DNA of 6,097 nt, from the NCBI GenBank assembly GCA_902795555.1, contig CADBLV010000137.1, forward strand, positions 1-6,097. Direction: 5' to 3'. Position numbers and translations under genes: made by a program. Positions 4,681 through 6,097 of the stretch are shown here, in pieces. Under the pieces are notes generated by a model. That model searched no databases, was not told the origin of the DNA, and saw only the letters and a list, made by a program, of their open reading frames with translations. The DNA comes from an uncultured Eubacteriales bacterium. Its GTDB lineage: Bacteria; Bacillota_A; Clostridia; Christensenellales; Aristaeellaceae. The first letter of the stretch is position 1, and every line of letters begins with the position of its first letter.

Positions 4681-6097
4681 ATGGAAGAAAAGAAAAAAAG
4701 AAGCCCTGAATTCTGGCGATACGTGGCTTTTGTGTTCGTGCTGATCGGCCTGTTTGTCTGGCTGGTGTCGGGCCTGATCAGTCTCCAGCTGAACCAGTCC
4801 GAAGAAATGACGGAGAAAGCGGAAGGGACCCGCACCAAATCCATCGCCCTTCGGGGAAAGCGGGGAAACATCACCTCCGCGGACTCGGTGGTGCTTGCGG
4901 AAGATGAGCTCATCTATAATGTGACCTTCCAGAAGGATGCCTCCGCCAATTCAAAATCGCTTTATCAGGCCTACACGGCCTCCATCCTGGATACGATCGG
5001 AATCATTGAAAAAAACGGCGGATCCCTGGCCATTTCCTTTGTCATCGAGCGGGATCCGGAAACCGGGGACTGGCGTTTCAATTTCGGCAGCGGCGTTTCC
5101 GAAAGCGTTCTGGAAACCCGGGAGCGCCAGTGGCGATCCAACAACTATCTGACGAATCTCGTCCGTTACGGCACAGCCTCCCAGTGCATTGAGAAGCTGA
5201 AGGACCGCTATCAGATCACCGATGACATTTCCGAGGAACGAATGCTGCAGGTCATGGCAATCTATTCGGAAATGCAGATGAACATCTTCAATTCCCAGCC
5301 CATCATCATCGCCAAGGACGTGCGGTATGAAACGGTCATTGAAATCGAAACTCGTTCGATGATGCTGCCGGGAATGTCCATTGAAATCGGCACCAAGCGG
5401 GTCTATCCCCGGTCGAATCTGGCTTCCCAGATCATCGGATACACAGGCGCCATCCCCTCCCGGTCCATGTGGCTTTCCCTGGAGGCCAAGGGCTATTCCT
5501 ATAATGACACCATCGGCCGGGACGGTATTGAATCCTCCATGGAGGACTGGCTCACACAGAATTCCTCCCTCCGCAAGGGAGAGCGGGTGGTGGAGCGGGA
5601 TCAGATGAGCCGGATTGTCCGGGAGCTGTCCTACACAGCGCCCGTGGACGGCAACAACGTCAAGCTGACCCTGAACGCCGCCTATCAGCAGGTGGCTGAG
5701 CGATGCATCAAGGAAAACGTCACCTCCACCCGGGATCTTCAGGAAAAAACCCTGGCCTCCGCGTCCTGGGCGGAAGCCAACAAAAGCGATATTCATAATC
5801 GGGACTGGGTGAAATATCCCCTGGCCCTGGCGGAGCACGGCTGTCTGATCGTCCTGGACATGCAATGCCGGGTGCTGGCCTGCGCCAATTATCCGACTTA
5901 CGATCTGAATGCCCTGGTGGCCGGCGGAAAGGATGCCATGGCCATCCTGGGCGATTCCCGGAATCTGCTCCTGAATTATGCCATTCATGCCCGCGGAACC
6001 CCCGGATCGATCTTCAAGATGGTCACAGGTATGGGCGCTCTGGCCAGCGGCGTTCTGGCCCCCACGGAGCGGATCTCCGATCAGGGATATTTCACCA
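4681..6097 (+). CDS. mrdA: Class B penicillin-binding protein 2, elongation transpeptidase, 3' end cut
   Basis: The frame is open from ATG 4681 to the window end (472 codons plus one base). The product is a membrane-anchored D,D-transpeptidase that crosslinks side-wall peptidoglycan with RodA, activated through MreC. A short basic cytoplasmic start (EEKKKR) is followed by one transmembrane helix (about 13-37). The pedestal domain opens with RGKRGNITSADSVVLA (58-73), matching the class B RGxIxDRxGxxLA pattern. RVYPRSNLASQIIGYTG (240-256), GRDGIESSMEDWL (279-291) and VKLTLNAAYQQVAE (327-340) are typical later pedestal and linker motifs. The transpeptidase active site is GTPGSIFKMVTG (439-450), with nucleophile Ser443 and Lys446 (SxxK). 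The SxN and KTG motifs would lie beyond the window. Ser443 is well downstream of the position in E. coli PBP2 (Ser330), so the pedestal is enlarged. FtsI/SpoVD-type is the alternative, but the mreD neighbour favours PBP2. Confidence 0.92.
   Translation, partial: MEEKKKRSPEFWRYVAFVFVLIGLFVWLVSGLISLQLNQSEEMTEKAEGTRTKSIALRGKRGNITSADSVVLAEDELIYNVTFQKDASANSKSLYQAYTASILDTIGIIEKNGGSLAISFVIERDPETGDWRFNFGSGVSESVLETRERQWRSNNYLTNLVRYGTASQCIEKLKDRYQITDDISEERMLQVMAIYSEMQMNIFNSQPIIIAKDVRYETVIEIETRSMMLPGMSIEIGTKRVYPRSNLASQIIGYTGAIPSRSMWLSLEAKGYSYNDTIGRDGIESSMEDWLTQNSSLRKGERVVERDQMSRIVRELSYTAPVDGNNVKLTLNAAYQQVAERCIKENVTSTRDLQEKTLASASWAEANKSDIHNRDWVKYPLALAEHGCLIVLDMQCRVLACANYPTYDLNALVAGGKDAMAILGDSRNLLLNYAIHARGTPGSIFKMVTGMGALASGVLAPTERISDQGYFT

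Noticed and set aside
4641..4709. 22-codon frame from ATG 4641 overlapping the PBP start, possible leader peptide
   Set aside because: No ribosome binding site before it and no regulatory structure; its first ten bases match the mreD start (3975-3984), probably by chance.
4951..5988. 345-codon open frame on the - strand opposite the PBP gene
   Set aside because: The + strand encodes recognisable PBP motifs throughout; the antisense product is low-complexity in appearance and matches nothing.

Overview
The window reads as a chromosomal cell-shape (elongasome) locus of a Gram-positive anaerobe in the Clostridia (Bacillota). The support is the gene order maf-mreB-mreC-mreD-class B PBP, strong AAGGAGG-type ribosome binding sites at most genes, an upstream DUF4867-type gene of a kind I associate with gut Clostridia, and third codon positions rich in G and C. 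A high-G+C lineage of gut or rumen Clostridia (for example around Christensenellales or Oscillospirales) is plausible, but this is an impression and not a measured assignment. All supported genes lie on the + strand; the long open frames on the - strand are shadows of them.

Layout. Bases 2-565 hold the 3' part of a DUF4867-like gene, ended by a strong hairpin terminator (591-629). A promoter with a perfect extended -10 (TGC-TATAAT, 657-665) follows at once and should drive maf (702-1265), a nucleotide pyrophosphatase of the dTTP/UTP (YhdE) type. The 109-base maf-mreB gap has no convincing promoter. It does hold an 11-bp inverted repeat that begins inside the end of maf, and three ATATTTTG motifs. 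After it come mreB (1375-2394), mreC (2446-3975), mreD (3975-4583, overlapping mreC by one base) and a class B penicillin-binding protein, PBP2/MrdA type (4681 to the window end, cut after its SxxK active site). No terminator is visible from maf onward, so maf-mreBCD-pbp is probably one transcription unit.

How the genes work together. MreB is the actin-like filament under the membrane. MreC and MreD are the membrane partners that link it to wall synthesis. The PBP is the transpeptidase that crosslinks new peptidoglycan during elongation. Maf is a frequent neighbour of mre genes, with a housekeeping or division-linked role. The classic Bacillus neighbour radC is absent between maf and mreB.

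Most notable points. (1) This MreB has Lys134 where the family has the catalytic Glu of the I-E-E-P motif, plus changes in the phosphate-2 motif (GAG for GGG), the adenosine motif (TGDG for TGGG) and the GDEMDEAI motif (GGHKFDEAI), so it may be a weak or altered ATPase. (2) MreC carries a charged cytoplasmic N-terminal extension of about 110 residues and a Pro/Thr-rich extracytoplasmic tail. (3) The 3' arm of the upstream terminator is perfectly complementary to the maf Shine-Dalgarno. I see no CRISPR array, tRNA, rRNA, insertion sequence or phage gene, and no evidence for a wholly new system.
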